From assembly GCF_000422905.1 (NCBI RefSeq), contig NZ_AUGY01000015.1, positions 1 to 64,000 of the forward strand: DNA of 64,000 bases, in the 5' to 3' direction. The notes under the pieces are model-generated. The model made no database searches, was not told the origin of the DNA, and saw only the letters and a list, made by a program, of their open reading frames with translations. The DNA comes from Paenibacillus alginolyticus DSM 5050 = NBRC 15375 (lineage in GTDB: Bacteria; Bacillota; Bacilli; Paenibacillales; NBRC-103111). This document shows positions 1-9,584 of this stretch, in pieces. Within the stretch, counting starts at the first letter, position 1, and each line of letters begins with the position of its first letter. The position numbers were made by a program, and so were the translations under genes.

Positions 1-66
1 CCTTTTCCTTTACTGTGATACGGTCATTATATTCGTCAATCCCTGGACAGGCAATTCCGTCAGCTT

Positions 67-285
67 TTGGGCATTATGATTCAGCGGCAACAGTACACCC
101 CAAATAGCGAAAGAAATAAGGGATACGCCTCTGATTGTGTTTCGGCATTCACTCAATTCTTGTTAGATCGTGGTTATAAAACAACAAGTTTATATACGGA
201 TCTCAGTAATCCTACTTCCAATAAAATTTATATTCAAATTGGATATGAACCAATAATGGATTCAATCGGGATTGTTTTTAAATAA
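67..285 (+). pseudogene. GNAT acetyltransferase, C-terminal remnant
   Basis: The reading frame encodes only the C-terminal half of a GNAT N-acetyltransferase: the acetyl-CoA loop region (RNKGYASDCVSA) followed by the usual TDLSNPTSNKIY..IGYEP strand-helix-strand end. An in-frame stop at 16-18 separates it from anything upstream, and the bases before the ORF do not read as the missing N-terminal half in any frame. It is therefore a truncated copy rather than a gene cut only by the window edge. A TTG at 67 or ATG at 76 could start translation but no ribosome site is evident. Substrate unknown. Confidence 0.6.
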
Positions 286-331
286 AAGTATTGCGGGTTT
301 ATTCCAAAGCTTCCCATACAAGGAGGAACCA

Positions 332-929
332 ATGGAGGATTTCAAGAAATCGGCGAACCGTTTTGTTAAGGCACACTTCGGTGACCGTGCCCAACATCTA
401 GTGCCACTCGCTGCCGGCGATTGGTCGCAAGCCTATTCCTTCATGCTCGACGGGCATGCGATGGTTATCCGTTTCGGCGCCCATCTGGACGACTTTGAGA
501 AGGATCGTGTAATGAGCACATTGTCATCAGACATACTTCCGATTCCGAAGGTTCTTGAGGTAGGCGAGACGTCGAGAGGCTACTTCGCCGTATCTGAGCG
601 AGTTACTGGAAAGCATCTCGATGAGCTGAATGGACCAGAGATACGACTTGTCTTGCCCCAATTGCTAGAAGCTCTCTACGAGCTCCAAAAACTCGACCTC
701 ACAAAAACAAAGGGGATTGGCCTTGGTTTCCGAAATGGCAAGAGATTGACTTGCAGGAAATTCTAGACCGCCACTGGGATAAGAACGGAGGCCGACCTGA
801 ACAGCTGGAGGAACGACTTCTTGTTGTCTCATCCACATCAGCCTCGACCATATCGCCTACAGCGCTTTTAGGCAGCGCACAGAAGATATGAGACGTCACG
901 CCAAGCAATTGTTGACCTACATACTTTAA
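332..929 (+). pseudogene. Aminoglycoside phosphotransferase-like kinase, frameshifted and deleted
   Basis: Translation would start at ATG 332 behind AAGGAGGAACC. The first ~125 residues match the N-lobe of an APH/choline-kinase-type phosphotransferase (GDWSQAYSF, then VIRFGAHLDDFEKDR). Near 712 the family-like reading moves to another frame (WPWFPKWQEIDLQEILDRHW), and from 840 it moves again to a typical C-terminal end (LDHIAYSAFRQRTEDMRRHA), with the stop at 927-929. The part that should carry the catalytic HGDxxxxN and the metal-binding Asp is absent. Two frame changes plus an internal deletion make it non-functional. The intact relative probably phosphorylated an aminoglycoside or similar small molecule. 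Confidence 0.75.
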
Positions 930-965
930 GGTGGATTACACAAAAACATGGAGGATATCTATAAC

Positions 966-1751
966 ATGAATGAGTTAAATGGTTTATTTCGTAAAAGACT
1001 AGGCATTCCAGAGAACGAAATACTTACATTCGAAAAATTAGATAACATTCTTGTGAAAACAGCAAGAACCATTCCTTTTGAAAATTTAAACATCATTTCA
1101 AATGAAACAAGTGCTATTACAAAAGAGAGTTTGATTTCCAAAATTCTCATGAAAAATGAAGGCGGTTTATGCTATCAATTGAATCCTCTGCTATATTTTT
1201 TCCTAGTTGAAAATGGGTTTAATGCCGTGTTAGTTCGCGGAGAAGTGTATAATTATGCAACGAAGGACTGGTCAAAGCTTGGGAGAACTCATGTAACTAT
1301 TCTTTTGCAGCATAAGGGTCAAACGTACTTGGTTGATACTGGATTTGGTGGAAACTTACCACTAAAACCTGTGCCGCTAAATGGAGAAACTGCCTCATCT
1401 GTGAATGGAGAATTTCGAGTCCGAGCAACGGAAACTGATTATGGGGACTATATACTTGAAATGAAGCTAAAATATAAAGATACAGATTGGAAAATAGGGT
1501 ATGCTTTTGATACAAAACGACCATTAAAGGACTTATCTGAATTGAATGAAGTCCAAGAAATCATCGTCCAGCACAAAGAATCACGATTTAACAAAATCCC
1601 ACTGATGACTCAACTTACAAGCGATGGAAACGTTACATTAACCGATACTTCTTTCACACAATGGATTCAGGGGAAATCGAGTAAGGAACAAATTGATAAG
1701 GATAAATTTAAAGAGCTAGCAAAGCAGCATTTTGGATTTCAAGAACTATGA
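966..1751 (+). CDS. Arylamine N-acetyltransferase (NAT)
   Basis: Transfers acetyl from acetyl-CoA to aromatic amines, hydrazines or hydroxylamines through a cysteine protease-like triad. The triad is visible: Cys69 in EGGLCYQLN, His109 in GRTHVTIL and Asp124 in YLVDTGFGG. About 261 residues is normal for the family. I prefer ATG 966 because GGAGG at 950-954 lies 11 bases upstream; an in-frame ATG at 948 has no better site. A terminator follows directly. It is a single-gene unit unrelated to its neighbours, probably in xenobiotic detoxification. Confidence 0.9.
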   Translation: MNELNGLFRKRLGIPENEILTFEKLDNILVKTARTIPFENLNIISNETSAITKESLISKILMKNEGGLCYQLNPLLYFFLVENGFNAVLVRGEVYNYATKDWSKLGRTHVTILLQHKGQTYLVDTGFGGNLPLKPVPLNGETASSVNGEFRVRATETDYGDYILEMKLKYKDTDWKIGYAFDTKRPLKDLSELNEVQEIIVQHKESRFNKIPLMTQLTSDGNVTLTDTSFTQWIQGKSSKEQIDKDKFKELAKQHFGFQEL

Positions 1752-1781
1752 GAAGCCGTGTTGAAACGGCTTCTTTTTGTA
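1750..1781 (+). terminator. Terminator after NAT gene
   Basis: The inverted repeat AGAAGCCGT / ACGGCTTCT is followed by a T-run just after the NAT stop codon. Confidence 0.8.
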
Positions 1782-1896
1782 TAGGAAATTATGATAATGG
1801 TGAAAATTAACATTTTTTTAATAAGGTTAGGGATGTCCTTTTACACTTGTCTGTTAGCCTAGTTAAGATAGAAACTAAGCATAGGGGTGCAAATGG

Positions 1897-3249
1897 ATGA
1901 AAAAAATGTTGAAAACATGGATAGGAGCAAGTCTTACAAGTGTGATGCTGCTAGGGGGAGGAGCAACAGTCGTCACTGCTGCCGATATGGGCGATTCAGC
2001 GCTGCGCACGACGATTGAAAGCATGAACGGCACATTAGGTTGGGCTTCAGATGCACAACAAATTACGGTCGATATTGCAGGAAGCAAAGCAACGCTGAAA
2101 TTAGGTTCAGTAGACGCAACCATGAAGGGACAAGCTGTGAAGCTGGACAAAGCGCCTTACTTGGCTAATGGCGTTACACAAGTGTCAGCCGCCACGGTGA
2201 CACAGCTGAAGGATGCTTTCAAGAGTACGGACAAGCTTCTGTTCACCCATTCATCCGTAGGGGATTGCCGCATTGACAGCACAGTAACAGATGCTTCTGC
2301 ACAGGATCTGAAGTGGCTTGTTAACAGCAAAGTGTTAACTCGAATGATGGATGAAATGCAAGCACAGAAGTCAAGCATGCTGTTCTACAATGGCGACATG
2401 ATCATGGGTTACACACCGAACTCGGATGTAAATATTTTGAACCGCGAGTATGCGTTCTGGCGTGGAATCGTAGCTACAGCGTTCGAACACGGCATGTACG
2501 TGTTTCCAGTGCCGGGCAATCATGAGACACAGGACAATTATGTGGACTCGAATGGCAAAACCGTGAAGGTATCGACCAAAGCAAACGAAGATACATGGCG
2601 GGATAACATGGGTGACATCATTGTTGACCAGAAGCGTTTTGCACAAATTCTAGGTGAGAATATCGCAGGATGGGACCCTAATAACTATCCGCAAATCGGC
2701 ATGGATCATATCACAACGCAGCAACAGCAATTAGACTATTCCTTCGACTACCGTGGCTCCCATTTTGTTGTGATCAACACGGATCCAACGGGAAATGACT
2801 CCCACGCACCAACGGAATGGCTGGATAAAGATTTGAAAGCAGCCAAAGATCGTGGCATGAAGCACTCATTCATTTTCGGGCACAAGCTTGCTTACACTTA
2901 TTATTTTGACTCCTCTGCAAAAATTAGTGGACTTGATGTAGATAAAGACGCGGCTAGCGCGTTCTGGAAAGTAGTTCAAGACAACAAAGCTACTTACCTG
3001 AGTGGTCACGAGCACATCTTCAATGTAAGTCGTCCGAACAACGGTTCCGCTTACCAAGTGGTTGTTGGTTCCGGCGGTTCCCCATTCGAAGCGAAGAAAG
3101 CAACAAGCAATCCGATTGACCGCGACTACGCTTATGTAACTGTAAAAGTGTACGAAAGTGGTAAAGTACACTTCGATGCTTACGGATTCGATGCGTTCTA
3201 TGGCCCTACTCAAAACTTCATGAGCTGGGATTTAGATCAAGGCTTCTAA
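1897..3249 (+). CDS. Secreted calcineurin-like metallophosphoesterase
   Basis: 450 residues. Residues 1-29 form a signal peptide (basic start, hydrophobic core, VTA-A cleavage site). Residues ~35-115 look like a degenerate copper-amine-oxidase-N / stalk-protein domain. Residues ~115-445 form a metallophosphoesterase with YNGD (166-167), PGNHE (207-210) and SGHEH (369-373). The usual first metal motif (DxH) is not obvious: this region reads THSSVGDCR. The start follows AGGGGTG. The protein is exported and probably hydrolyses phosphomonoesters or diesters outside the cell; substrate unknown. It is monocistronic with its own terminator. Confidence 0.85.
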   Translation: MKKMLKTWIGASLTSVMLLGGGATVVTAADMGDSALRTTIESMNGTLGWASDAQQITVDIAGSKATLKLGSVDATMKGQAVKLDKAPYLANGVTQVSAATVTQLKDAFKSTDKLLFTHSSVGDCRIDSTVTDASAQDLKWLVNSKVLTRMMDEMQAQKSSMLFYNGDMIMGYTPNSDVNILNREYAFWRGIVATAFEHGMYVFPVPGNHETQDNYVDSNGKTVKVSTKANEDTWRDNMGDIIVDQKRFAQILGENIAGWDPNNYPQIGMDHITTQQQQLDYSFDYRGSHFVVINTDPTGNDSHAPTEWLDKDLKAAKDRGMKHSFIFGHKLAYTYYFDSSAKISGLDVDKDAASAFWKVVQDNKATYLSGHEHIFNVSRPNNGSAYQVVVGSGGSPFEAKKATSNPIDRDYAYVTVKVYESGKVHFDAYGFDAFYGPTQNFMSWDLDQGF

Positions 3250-3261
3250 GTCTAAAAAGTA

Positions 3262-3292
3262 AGTCGTCACGAGGTTCTCGTGGCGACTTTTT
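3262..3292 (+). terminator. Terminator after metallophosphoesterase
   Basis: A 12-bp stem (AGTCGTCACGAG / CTCGTGGCGACT) is followed by a T-run. Confidence 0.85.
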
Positions 3293-3323
3293 CGTATCAT
3301 TAGGTAGTCCGGATGGGTACAGC

Positions 3324-3884
3324 TTACTGTCCAAGAAAAAATGAATTTTCATAAGAAGCGCCGTTTGGAAATCGAAATGTTAACTGCAAAGCGCTGCCGG
3401 ACTCCCCTGTAACAGTTAGTAGATAAGGAGATTTGACGAGCTCCCTAACAGCACTTGATAATTTGGCGTCATTTTGAGTATTTATCGCATTAACGATTCT
3501 ATATACAAACCGTCGATCAGTAGCTAGCTTAAAATACAGCGGAACTACCGCTTTAGACAATAAACGAAACTCATTTGCTCTGAATTTTTTGTTCTCGGTG
3601 CGAACCGCTGTTAGGTTACAAAGCTGATTACCTAGAACACCAAAACAAATAAAAAATCCAATTTGCTCTACTTCAATAGATTCTGATGAAACGGAAGGTA
3701 CTGTTTCTTTGATGATTCTGTCGATTCTATCGCCGCTTTGCTCCCGAAGTGCCCTTGCAAATCGAGTTGAATAAGCGGCATCGTTTGCCACACGACGATA
3801 CAGCGGAAGCATTGTCCCTGCAGTTCCTTGAAGCAACGTACTCTGAACTTGTTGAATTTGGATCTTCTCTTGTATTTTCTTCAT
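3324..3884 (-). CDS. Conserved-looking protein of unknown function
   Basis: I do not recognise the family. From ATG 3884 (GGAG 10 bases upstream) it is 186 residues, begins MKKIQEKIQ, lacks a signal peptide or membrane segment, and is rich in Arg, Lys and Ser. A central stretch (IGFFICFGVLGNQLCNL) is hydrophobic but short. The C-terminal part (YLLTVTGESGSALQLTFRFPNG) looks beta-rich. The frame also runs 12 codons further upstream without a ribosome site. It is divergent from the NlpC/P60 gene at 4080 and convergent with the metallophosphoesterase. Likely a cytosolic protein. Confidence 0.6.
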   Translation of the reverse strand: MKKIQEKIQIQQVQSTLLQGTAGTMLPLYRRVANDAAYSTRFARALREQSGDRIDRIIKETVPSVSSESIEVEQIGFFICFGVLGNQLCNLTAVRTENKKFRANEFRLLSKAVVPLYFKLATDRRFVYRIVNAINTQNDAKLSSAVRELVKSPYLLTVTGESGSALQLTFRFPNGASYENSFFLGQ

Positions 3885-4079
3885 GGTGGTTTCACTCCGA
3901 TTTCTTCTAAATAGTATCATTTAATGCAGCAATATCCGATTACGTAAGGGGCAAGGTCCCATTCAATCAGTTGAATTTCATTGTTTCCTATTTTGATTAC
4001 GAAAAATTAGGCTCGAGATATAGTCCCATTTCCCAACCTACTGAATAAAAAGTAATATCCAATCAAAGGTGGGATAGAA

Positions 4080-5054
4080 ATGGCTATTGCACGAAATTTT
4101 CAAATGACTATCTTTTTGTCACAGAAGGATTTTTTCGAAAATATACGAAGGACTTTCAAAAATAAAACGCTTATTGTTCAAAATGGCATTGGTTACCTTG
4201 CTCTGGACGATGTGCTGGAGATTCTAGAGTATGATCTAAAAGGAGGAAATGCCAGATTCCGATTTGCTACGGATGGTTCTGAATTTTTATCGCTTCCGCG
4301 TAGTGGCGGGATAGCAAGAAGAGAGGATGTCAACTTCCGCATTGATCCGTTAATAACCGATCAAGGGAAATTATACGTGAGTTTGCGCTCTATCAATCGG
4401 CTCTTTAATGTAGATGTATCTGCAAATTTAGTGAAAAGCCAAGTTTTTATTCGGCAACCCGCACTATTTTTCATAACTTTCAAAGGAGATACTTTACGAA
4501 GTTTAACTAAGCTTTTAAACACGACGGTGAATAAATTGCTTGCACTTAATAAAAATTTAAAAGAACCAATTCCAGCTGGTATCCGATTAAGGATTCCTAC
4601 AACTCAACCTAATTCACCTACAGTTAAAGGTAATACAAAAAAATCATCCGTAAGAATCAAGCAAACAGATAAGGCACCTACCATTATTGCTCTTGGCACG
4701 ACTTTAATTGGAACGCGCTATCAATTTGGGACAGCCCCCTATCCAAGGTCAAAAAGATTTGATTGTTCTTCCTATTTGCAATACATTTTCGGGAAAAACG
4801 GAGTCGCATTGCCAAGAACATCTAGAGCTCAAGCGACGGTGGGCAAAAGGATTGGACAAAGGGACATAGAGCCTGGCGATATAATATTCTTCCGTAGACC
4901 TCGCTATTCGGATAATCGAATTGGACATTGCGGGGTCGATATCGGAAATGGGCGAATGCTGAACACGTATTCCTCCCCTCCCGGTGTGACGATAACAAGA
5001 TGGAAAGACCCGTATTGGTTAAGCAGATACATTACTGCTAGCGAAATTTTATAG
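4080..5054 (+). CDS. NlpC/P60 peptidoglycan endopeptidase with stalk and LysM-like domains
   Basis: 324 residues. The N-terminal ~125 residues resemble a copper-amine-oxidase-N type stalk domain; ~130-170 is a LysM-like segment (FKGDTLRSLTKLLNTTVNKL..IPAGIRLRIP); ~200-320 is the NlpC/P60 peptidase. Cys229 (RFDCSSY) and His283 (GHCGVDIGNG) are the expected catalytic pair for cleaving gamma-D-Glu-diaminopimelate cross-peptides. There is no classical signal peptide, so it may act inside the forming spore, leave by a non-classical route, or be released on lysis. ATG 4080 follows AAGGTGGG. A hairpin follows it. Confidence 0.8.
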   Translation: MAIARNFQMTIFLSQKDFFENIRRTFKNKTLIVQNGIGYLALDDVLEILEYDLKGGNARFRFATDGSEFLSLPRSGGIARREDVNFRIDPLITDQGKLYVSLRSINRLFNVDVSANLVKSQVFIRQPALFFITFKGDTLRSLTKLLNTTVNKLLALNKNLKEPIPAGIRLRIPTTQPNSPTVKGNTKKSSVRIKQTDKAPTIIALGTTLIGTRYQFGTAPYPRSKRFDCSSYLQYIFGKNGVALPRTSRAQATVGKRIGQRDIEPGDIIFFRRPRYSDNRIGHCGVDIGNGRMLNTYSSPPGVTITRWKDPYWLSRYITASEIL

Positions 5055-5133
5055 TCTGAGCAAATCGATAGAAGGGACATGTGGTAATGTTCTAGTAAAT
5101 ATGGGATGCTTTACGGCTTAGAAGGAAGAAGAA

Positions 5134-5160
5134 GCCCTGGCAAAACTGCCAGGGCCTTTA
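5134..5160. terminator. Bidirectional-looking hairpin between 4080 and 5216 genes
   Basis: GCCCTGGCA / TGCCAGGGC with a 4-base loop lies between two convergent genes. The T-run is short, so efficiency is uncertain. Confidence 0.6.
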
Positions 5161-5215
5161 ATATGTAAAATATTAATATTCGTACATACAACAAGGTAGT
5201 AATTATTTTTGAATA

Positions 5216-6130
5216 CTATTCTGACATTCGCTGCTTTACGATAATGTTTTTCAAGAATATTCTCAGATTTCCGGTTACGCTTGTTTCACCATTGAGTATG
5301 CGCAGCAGACTTTTTGCTGTAACATGTGCTGATCCAACATTTACCCGTTTTATCAACTTAGTTCCAGGCGTGTTCAATCCATCCAACCCAGTAAAGTAAT
5401 ATTTAATTCCTAACTGGTCTCCGATATCTAAAAGGGTATTATTATACCTCCCGTGAGGAAAACAAAATAATTTATCTGGATTTCCCAATTTCATTTGAAT
5501 GATTTCATCTGCTTTTTTTAGATCGATTTTGACTCGTTGTTTATATTCTTCCTCGGTTTCCATTCTGTTCTGGTCCTTTAAATAGATAGGATTAGTTAAG
5601 GGAGAAATCGGATTTCCGTTTTGATCAGCAGCAAAATCATGGGAATTAAAGGTGTGGGAGTAAAAATCAAAACCATCACTCTTCATGGTCTGAATTTCAT
5701 CCCAGTTCAAAAAAGGAGTTCCAGGATTAGTTCCTAAGTAATTTACAATAATGAAATTAGTAGCCGTCATGTTTTGCTCTTTCAAAGCAGGATAGGCATA
5801 TTTGTAAAAAGATTCATACCCGTCATCAAAGGTAATTACAACGGCATCAGGGGGAACAGAGCCTTTACCATTTAGAAAATTAACGAATTCTTTCATTGAA
5901 ATCACATGATAGTGATTAGCCTTCAGCGCTTCTAAATGTTTTTTGAATGTATCAGGAGTTATGGTAAATTCAGATTCGGTAGGATCGATGTGGTGATATT
6001 CAAGAACTGCAACCCGATTGCTGTAGTGGTATCCGTTATAGGTTTTATACTTATCATTTAAAAGTGCATAACAAAATACCAAGCTTACAAATGCTATACA
6101 AAAGTATTTTATAAAGTTCTGTTTAGACAT
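5216..6130 (-). CDS. Membrane-anchored polysaccharide deacetylase (NodB family)
   Basis: 304 residues from ATG 6130 (TTGGAG 10 bases upstream; an in-frame ATG at 6154 lacks a site). Residues 6-24 form an uncleaved signal anchor. The NodB domain shows the metal/catalytic Asp pair in ITFDDGYES (102-103) and the two zinc histidines in SHTFNSH (159, 164). Members of this group remove acetyl groups from N-acetylglucosamine polymers such as peptidoglycan or PNAG at the outer membrane face. It is monocistronic. The PNAG-type role is inferred; only the fold and metal motif are visible. Confidence 0.85.
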   Translation of the reverse strand: MSKQNFIKYFCIAFVSLVFCYALLNDKYKTYNGYHYSNRVAVLEYHHIDPTESEFTITPDTFKKHLEALKANHYHVISMKEFVNFLNGKGSVPPDAVVITFDDGYESFYKYAYPALKEQNMTATNFIIVNYLGTNPGTPFLNWDEIQTMKSDGFDFYSHTFNSHDFAADQNGNPISPLTNPIYLKDQNRMETEEEYKQRVKIDLKKADEIIQMKLGNPDKLFCFPHGRYNNTLLDIGDQLGIKYYFTGLDGLNTPGTKLIKRVNVGSAHVTAKSLLRILNGETSVTGNLRIFLKNIIVKQRMSE

Positions 6131-6307
6131 GTTGTGTAATCTCCAACTTTCCATGGTATCATTTACTCATCAATCCTGAGGCTTGCGAGATGTGTCAGTA
6201 CCCGATTATACGACTAAAAAAGAACGAGGTAAAGTTTTACGCTTTCGTCGTACTCCCTAATTAGATTTAGAAACTTGAAAAGGAAATGGAAAAATGTAAA
6301 AAAGGGC

Positions 6308-6337
6308 TTGATATAGGGTATGGGGGTATAGTATATT
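6308..6337 (+). promoter_or_regulatory. csoR promoter with overlapping CsoR-type operator
   Basis: TTGATA (6308-6313) and TATATT (6332-6337) are separated by 18 bp. The spacer is a G-tract element (GGGTATGGGGGTATA) of the kind bound by CsoR, so copper-free CsoR would block RNA polymerase here. Confidence 0.7.
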
Positions 6338-6359
6338 ATGAATGTGAGGAGGAAATGCT

Positions 6360-6692
6360 ATGGAACAACATGGTAACCAAGAACTAAATGAGGCCAGCTG
6401 TCATTCGGGCAGTGATCGAAAAAGTCATCATTCGGATAAAACAAAAAACAATTTGATTTCTAGGCTCAACCGCATCGAAGGACAAATTCGGGGTGTGAAA
6501 GGTCTTATTGAGAAGGATACGTATTGTGACGATGTGTTAAATCAAATCGCCGCGGTTCAATCCGCTTTAAACGGTGTTGGGAAACTGCTTCTCGAGCATC
6601 ATCTAAACAGCTGTGTGATCGAACGCATTCAAGAAGGCGATAATGAGGTTATCAAAGAACTCATGATTACCATGAATAAATTAATGAAATAA
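6360..6692 (+). CDS. csoR: Copper-sensing transcriptional repressor CsoR
   Basis: 110 residues of the CsoR/RcnR (DUF156) all-helical family. The Cu(I) ligand set is intact: Cys56 (YCDDVLNQ), His81 and Cys85 (HHLNSC), matching C45/H70/C74 of Bacillus subtilis CsoR with an 11-residue offset. The extra N-terminal tail is rich in His, Ser and Asp (CHSGSDRKSHHSD). Cu(I) binding releases the protein from G-tract operators and opens copZ-copA. The gene leads the operon (17-nt gap to copZ), has GAGGAGG before its ATG, and its own promoter contains an operator, so it is autoregulated. Confidence 0.95.
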   Translation: MEQHGNQELNEASCHSGSDRKSHHSDKTKNNLISRLNRIEGQIRGVKGLIEKDTYCDDVLNQIAAVQSALNGVGKLLLEHHLNSCVIERIQEGDNEVIKELMITMNKLMK

Positions 6693-6709
6693 TAAGGGAG
6701 AGATTAGAT

Positions 6710-6913
6710 ATGCAATCAATTACACTTAAAGTTGAGGGTATGTCCTGCGGTCATTGCGTGAATTCGGTCGAAGGCGCCGTTAAGAAACTTGGTGCTAATG
6801 GTAAAGTTGATTTGAGTGGTGGATCCGTTACGGTAGATTTCGATGAGTCTAAAATTTCTTTGGACGCTATTAAAGAAGCGATTGAAGAACAAGGCTATGA
6901 CGTTGCGAAATAA
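6710..6913 (+). CDS. copZ: Copper chaperone CopZ
   Basis: 67-residue single HMA domain with the Cu(I)-binding MSCGHC motif near the N-terminus and the beta-alpha-beta-beta-alpha-beta pattern ending in EEQGYDV. It carries Cu(I) in the cytosol to the CopA ATPase and can load CsoR. It lies 17 nt after csoR, with GGGAGAG before the ATG, and is followed by a hairpin and a second CsoR operator, so copA may also be transcribed independently. Confidence 0.95.
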   Translation: MQSITLKVEGMSCGHCVNSVEGAVKKLGANGKVDLSGGSVTVDFDESKISLDAIKEAIEEQGYDVAK

Positions 6914-6921
6914 AGATAAAT

Positions 6922-6940
6922 GAGCCGCTGCAGGCGGCTC
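6922..6940 (+). other. Hairpin between copZ and copA
   Basis: GAGCCGC / GCGGCTC with a 5-base loop. The T-run comes about 13 bases later, so it is not a clear terminator. It may stabilise the copZ message or reduce read-through into copA. Confidence 0.5.
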
Positions 6941-6971
6941 CAATGTAAGACCTATTTTTTTTCGAAAATAT

Positions 6972-6988
6972 ATACCCCGTAGGGGTAT
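6972..6988. promoter_or_regulatory. CsoR-type operator before copA
   Basis: The palindrome ATACCCCGTAGGGGTAT has 7-bp arms and fits the GC-tract pseudopalindrome known for CsoR sites. It ends 21 bases before the copA ATG. Confidence 0.75.
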
Positions 6989-7009
6989 GTGGAGGACGGA
7001 GGAACTGAA

Positions 7010-9439
7010 ATGGCGAAACAAGTAGAGCAGCAGCAAGCTAGTCTGCAAATTACGGGCATGACATGCGCGGCATGCGCGAACCGAATAGAAAAAGGCTTGA
7101 AGAAATTAGAAGGCGTTGCAGAAGCCAACGTGAATTTTGCACTTGAGAAGGCTTCGGTGAGATATAACCCGAATCAAATCAGTGTTTCTGCCATGGAAGA
7201 GAAAATACTGGATCTGGGTTACAGCACCGTAAAGGATACAGTCGATTTTAATATCGTTGGTATGACCTGCGCAGCGTGTGCGACTCGTATTGAGAAAGGT
7301 TTAAATAAAATGTCTGGGGTTAGTAAAGCTACAGTTAACCTCGCCTTAGAAACAGCCCATATCGAGTATAGCGCAGCAGAAGTTTCTGTAAGCGATATGG
7401 TTAAAAAAGTCGATCAGCTTGGATACAAAGTCATACGTAAAGAGGAAGTGGAAGCTAAAGGCGATTATAAGCAAAAGGAGATACGTCACAAGAAAATACA
7501 GCTAGCCGTATCAGCAATCCTTTCGCTGCCGCTTCTGTGGGCCATGGTAAGCCACTTTACATTTACATCGTGGATTTACCTGCCAGAGTTCTTGATGAAT
7601 CCTTGGGTCCAGCTTATTCTTGCCACACCGGTACAATTCATTATCGGTAGTCAGTTTTACGTTGGAGCATACAAAGCACTTCGCAATAAAAGCGCCAATA
7701 TGGATGTGCTTGTTTCTCTAGGCACTTCAGCCGCGTACTTCTATAGTCTATACCTAACGCTGCAATGGGCAGCATCTACGGATGCTCATCACCATGCGCC
7801 TGATATGTACTACGAAACTAGCGCGATTCTTATTTCTTTGATTATTTTAGGAAAACTATTTGAGGTGTTGGCAAAAGGGCGAACCTCTGAAGCCATCAAG
7901 AAATTGATGGGGCTTCAAGCGAAAACAGCGTTAGTCATTCGAAATGATCAAGAAATGTCGATCCCGGTTGAAGAAGTTGTCATCGGGGACATGGTACTTG
8001 TAAAACCGGGAGAGAAAATTCCAGTCGATGGTGAAGTTGTAGACGGATTGTCTGCTGTTGATGAATCCATGCTTACGGGGGAAAGTATCCCTGTCGAGAA
8101 GAAAACCGGTGACGCCGTTATAGGCGCTACTGTTAATAAAAACGGCAGTTTGAAAATTAAAGCAACTCGTGTTGGTAAAGAGACAGCTCTTGCTCAAATT
8201 ATTAAAGTTGTGGAGGAAGCCCAAGGCTCCAAAGCACCCATTCAACGTATAGCTGATGTGATCTCGGGTATTTTTGTCCCGATCGTTGTAGGTATTGCTG
8301 TTATAACATTTCTGGTATGGTATATCTGGGTTGCTCCTGGCGAGTTTGCCACTGCGTTGGAAAAAGCTATTGCTGTCCTTGTCATTGCTTGCCCATGTGC
8401 ATTAGGTCTTGCAACACCAACCTCGATTATGGCCGGATCCGGTCGCGCAGCGGAATTTGGCATCCTGTTTAAGGGTGGAGAACATTTAGAATCGATGCAA
8501 AAAGTGCAAATTATTGTACTTGATAAAACGGGTACGGTAACGAAAGGCAAACCGGAACTTACCGACGTTCAAATTGAAAACATAGATGAAGAAGAAACAA
8601 TTCTTAGACTAATCGGCTCTGCCGAAAAACAATCGGAGCATCCGCTTGCTGAAGCGATCGTTGCCGGAATTGTGGCTAAAGGAATTGCCCTTACTACCAC
8701 CGAGCATTTCGAAGCCATTCCTGGCTACGGAATTCGTGCCATTGTAGAAGGCAAGGAAGTGCTGGTTGGAACCCGTAAGCTCCTGCAGCGTGAAGCCATT
8801 GACTTCGGAAAAGCAGTTACTGACATGGAAAAGCTCGAATCCGATGGTAAAACCGCTATGCTCGTTGCAGTGGATAACAAGTACGCAGGTATGGTAGCCG
8901 TAGCGGATACGATCAAAGACACATCGAAAGAAGCAGTCACGCGCTTAAAACAAATGGGCATCGATGTCATCATGATGACAGGTGACAATCAACGGACGGC
9001 GCGTGCTATCGCGAAGCAAGTTGGCATCGATCATGTTCTCGCGGAAGTCCTTCCGGAAGGCAAAGCCGAAGAGGTGAAGAAACTACAAGAACAAGGAAAA
9101 ATAGTGGCAATGGTGGGTGATGGCATCAACGATGCTCCTGCTCTTGCGACTGCAGACGTCGGGATAGCTATCGGCACCGGCACCGACATCGCGATGGAAG
9201 CAGCGGACGTGACACTGATGCGCGGAGAGCTTACAAGCATTACAGATGCCATTTATATGAGCCGTAAAACGATGACGAACATTAAACAGAACTTGTTCTG
9301 GGCACTTGGTTACAATACGCTTGGGATTCCGATTGCGGCACTGGGACTTTTGGCTCCTTGGGTAGCTGGTGCAGCAATGGCACTAAGCTCGGTGTCCGTT
9401 GTATTAAATGCTTTGCGCTTGCAACGAGTAAAGTTATAA
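7010..9439 (+). CDS. copA: Copper-exporting P1B-type ATPase CopA
   Basis: 809 residues. Two N-terminal HMA domains each carry MTCAAC, followed by eight expected membrane helices. Hallmarks are all present: CPC in the transport helix ([12 protein letters not shown]), phosphatase TGES, phosphorylation [13 protein letters not shown] and GDGINDAPA. It pumps Cu(I) out at the expense of ATP, receiving the ion from CopZ. I start it at ATG 7010 because GGAGG at 6998-7002 is well spaced; an in-frame GTG at 6989 overlaps the operator. A terminator follows. Confidence 0.97.
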   Translation: MAKQVEQQQASLQITGMTCAACANRIEKGLKKLEGVAEANVNFALEKASVRYNPNQISVSAMEEKILDLGYSTVKDTVDFNIVGMTCAACATRIEKGLNKMSGVSKATVNLALETAHIEYSAAEVSVSDMVKKVDQLGYKVIRKEEVEAKGDYKQKEIRHKKIQLAVSAILSLPLLWAMVSHFTFTSWIYLPEFLMNPWVQLILATPVQFIIGSQFYVGAYKALRNKSANMDVLVSLGTSAAYFYSLYLTLQWAASTDAHHHAPDMYYETSAILISLIILGKLFEVLAKGRTSEAIKKLMGLQAKTALVIRNDQEMSIPVEEVVIGDMVLVKPGEKIPVDGEVVDGLSAVDESMLTGESIPVEKKTGDAVIGATVNKNGSLKIKATRVGKETALAQIIKVVEEAQGSKAPIQRIADVISGIFVPIVVGIAVITFLVWYIWVAPGEFATALEKAIAVLVIACPCALGLATPTSIMAGSGRAAEFGILFKGGEHLESMQKVQIIVLDKTGTVTKGKPELTDVQIENIDEEETILRLIGSAEKQSEHPLAEAIVAGIVAKGIALTTTEHFEAIPGYGIRAIVEGKEVLVGTRKLLQREAIDFGKAVTDMEKLESDGKTAMLVAVDNKYAGMVAVADTIKDTSKEAVTRLKQMGIDVIMMTGDNQRTARAIAKQVGIDHVLAEVLPEGKAEEVKKLQEQGKIVAMVGDGINDAPALATADVGIAIGTGTDIAMEAADVTLMRGELTSITDAIYMSRKTMTNIKQNLFWALGYNTLGIPIAALGLLAPWVAGAAMALSSVSVVLNALRLQRVKL

Positions 9440-9464
9440 GGATCAACGAATAATGCCACACAAA

Positions 9465-9505
9465 TAAAAGCAGTCTAGTTTTCTTAGAAAACTGGGCTGC
9501 TTTTA
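9465..9505 (+). terminator. Terminator after copA
   Basis: A long stem AAAAGCAG..AGTTTTC / GAAAACT..CTGCTTTT closes the copper operon. Confidence 0.85.
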
Positions 9506-9584
9506 TGTTTCAACCCCGGAATATCGAAATAAAGGGATCATACTTGAATACATATAGAAGCAAAAACGTAAAGGGGTGATGCAC

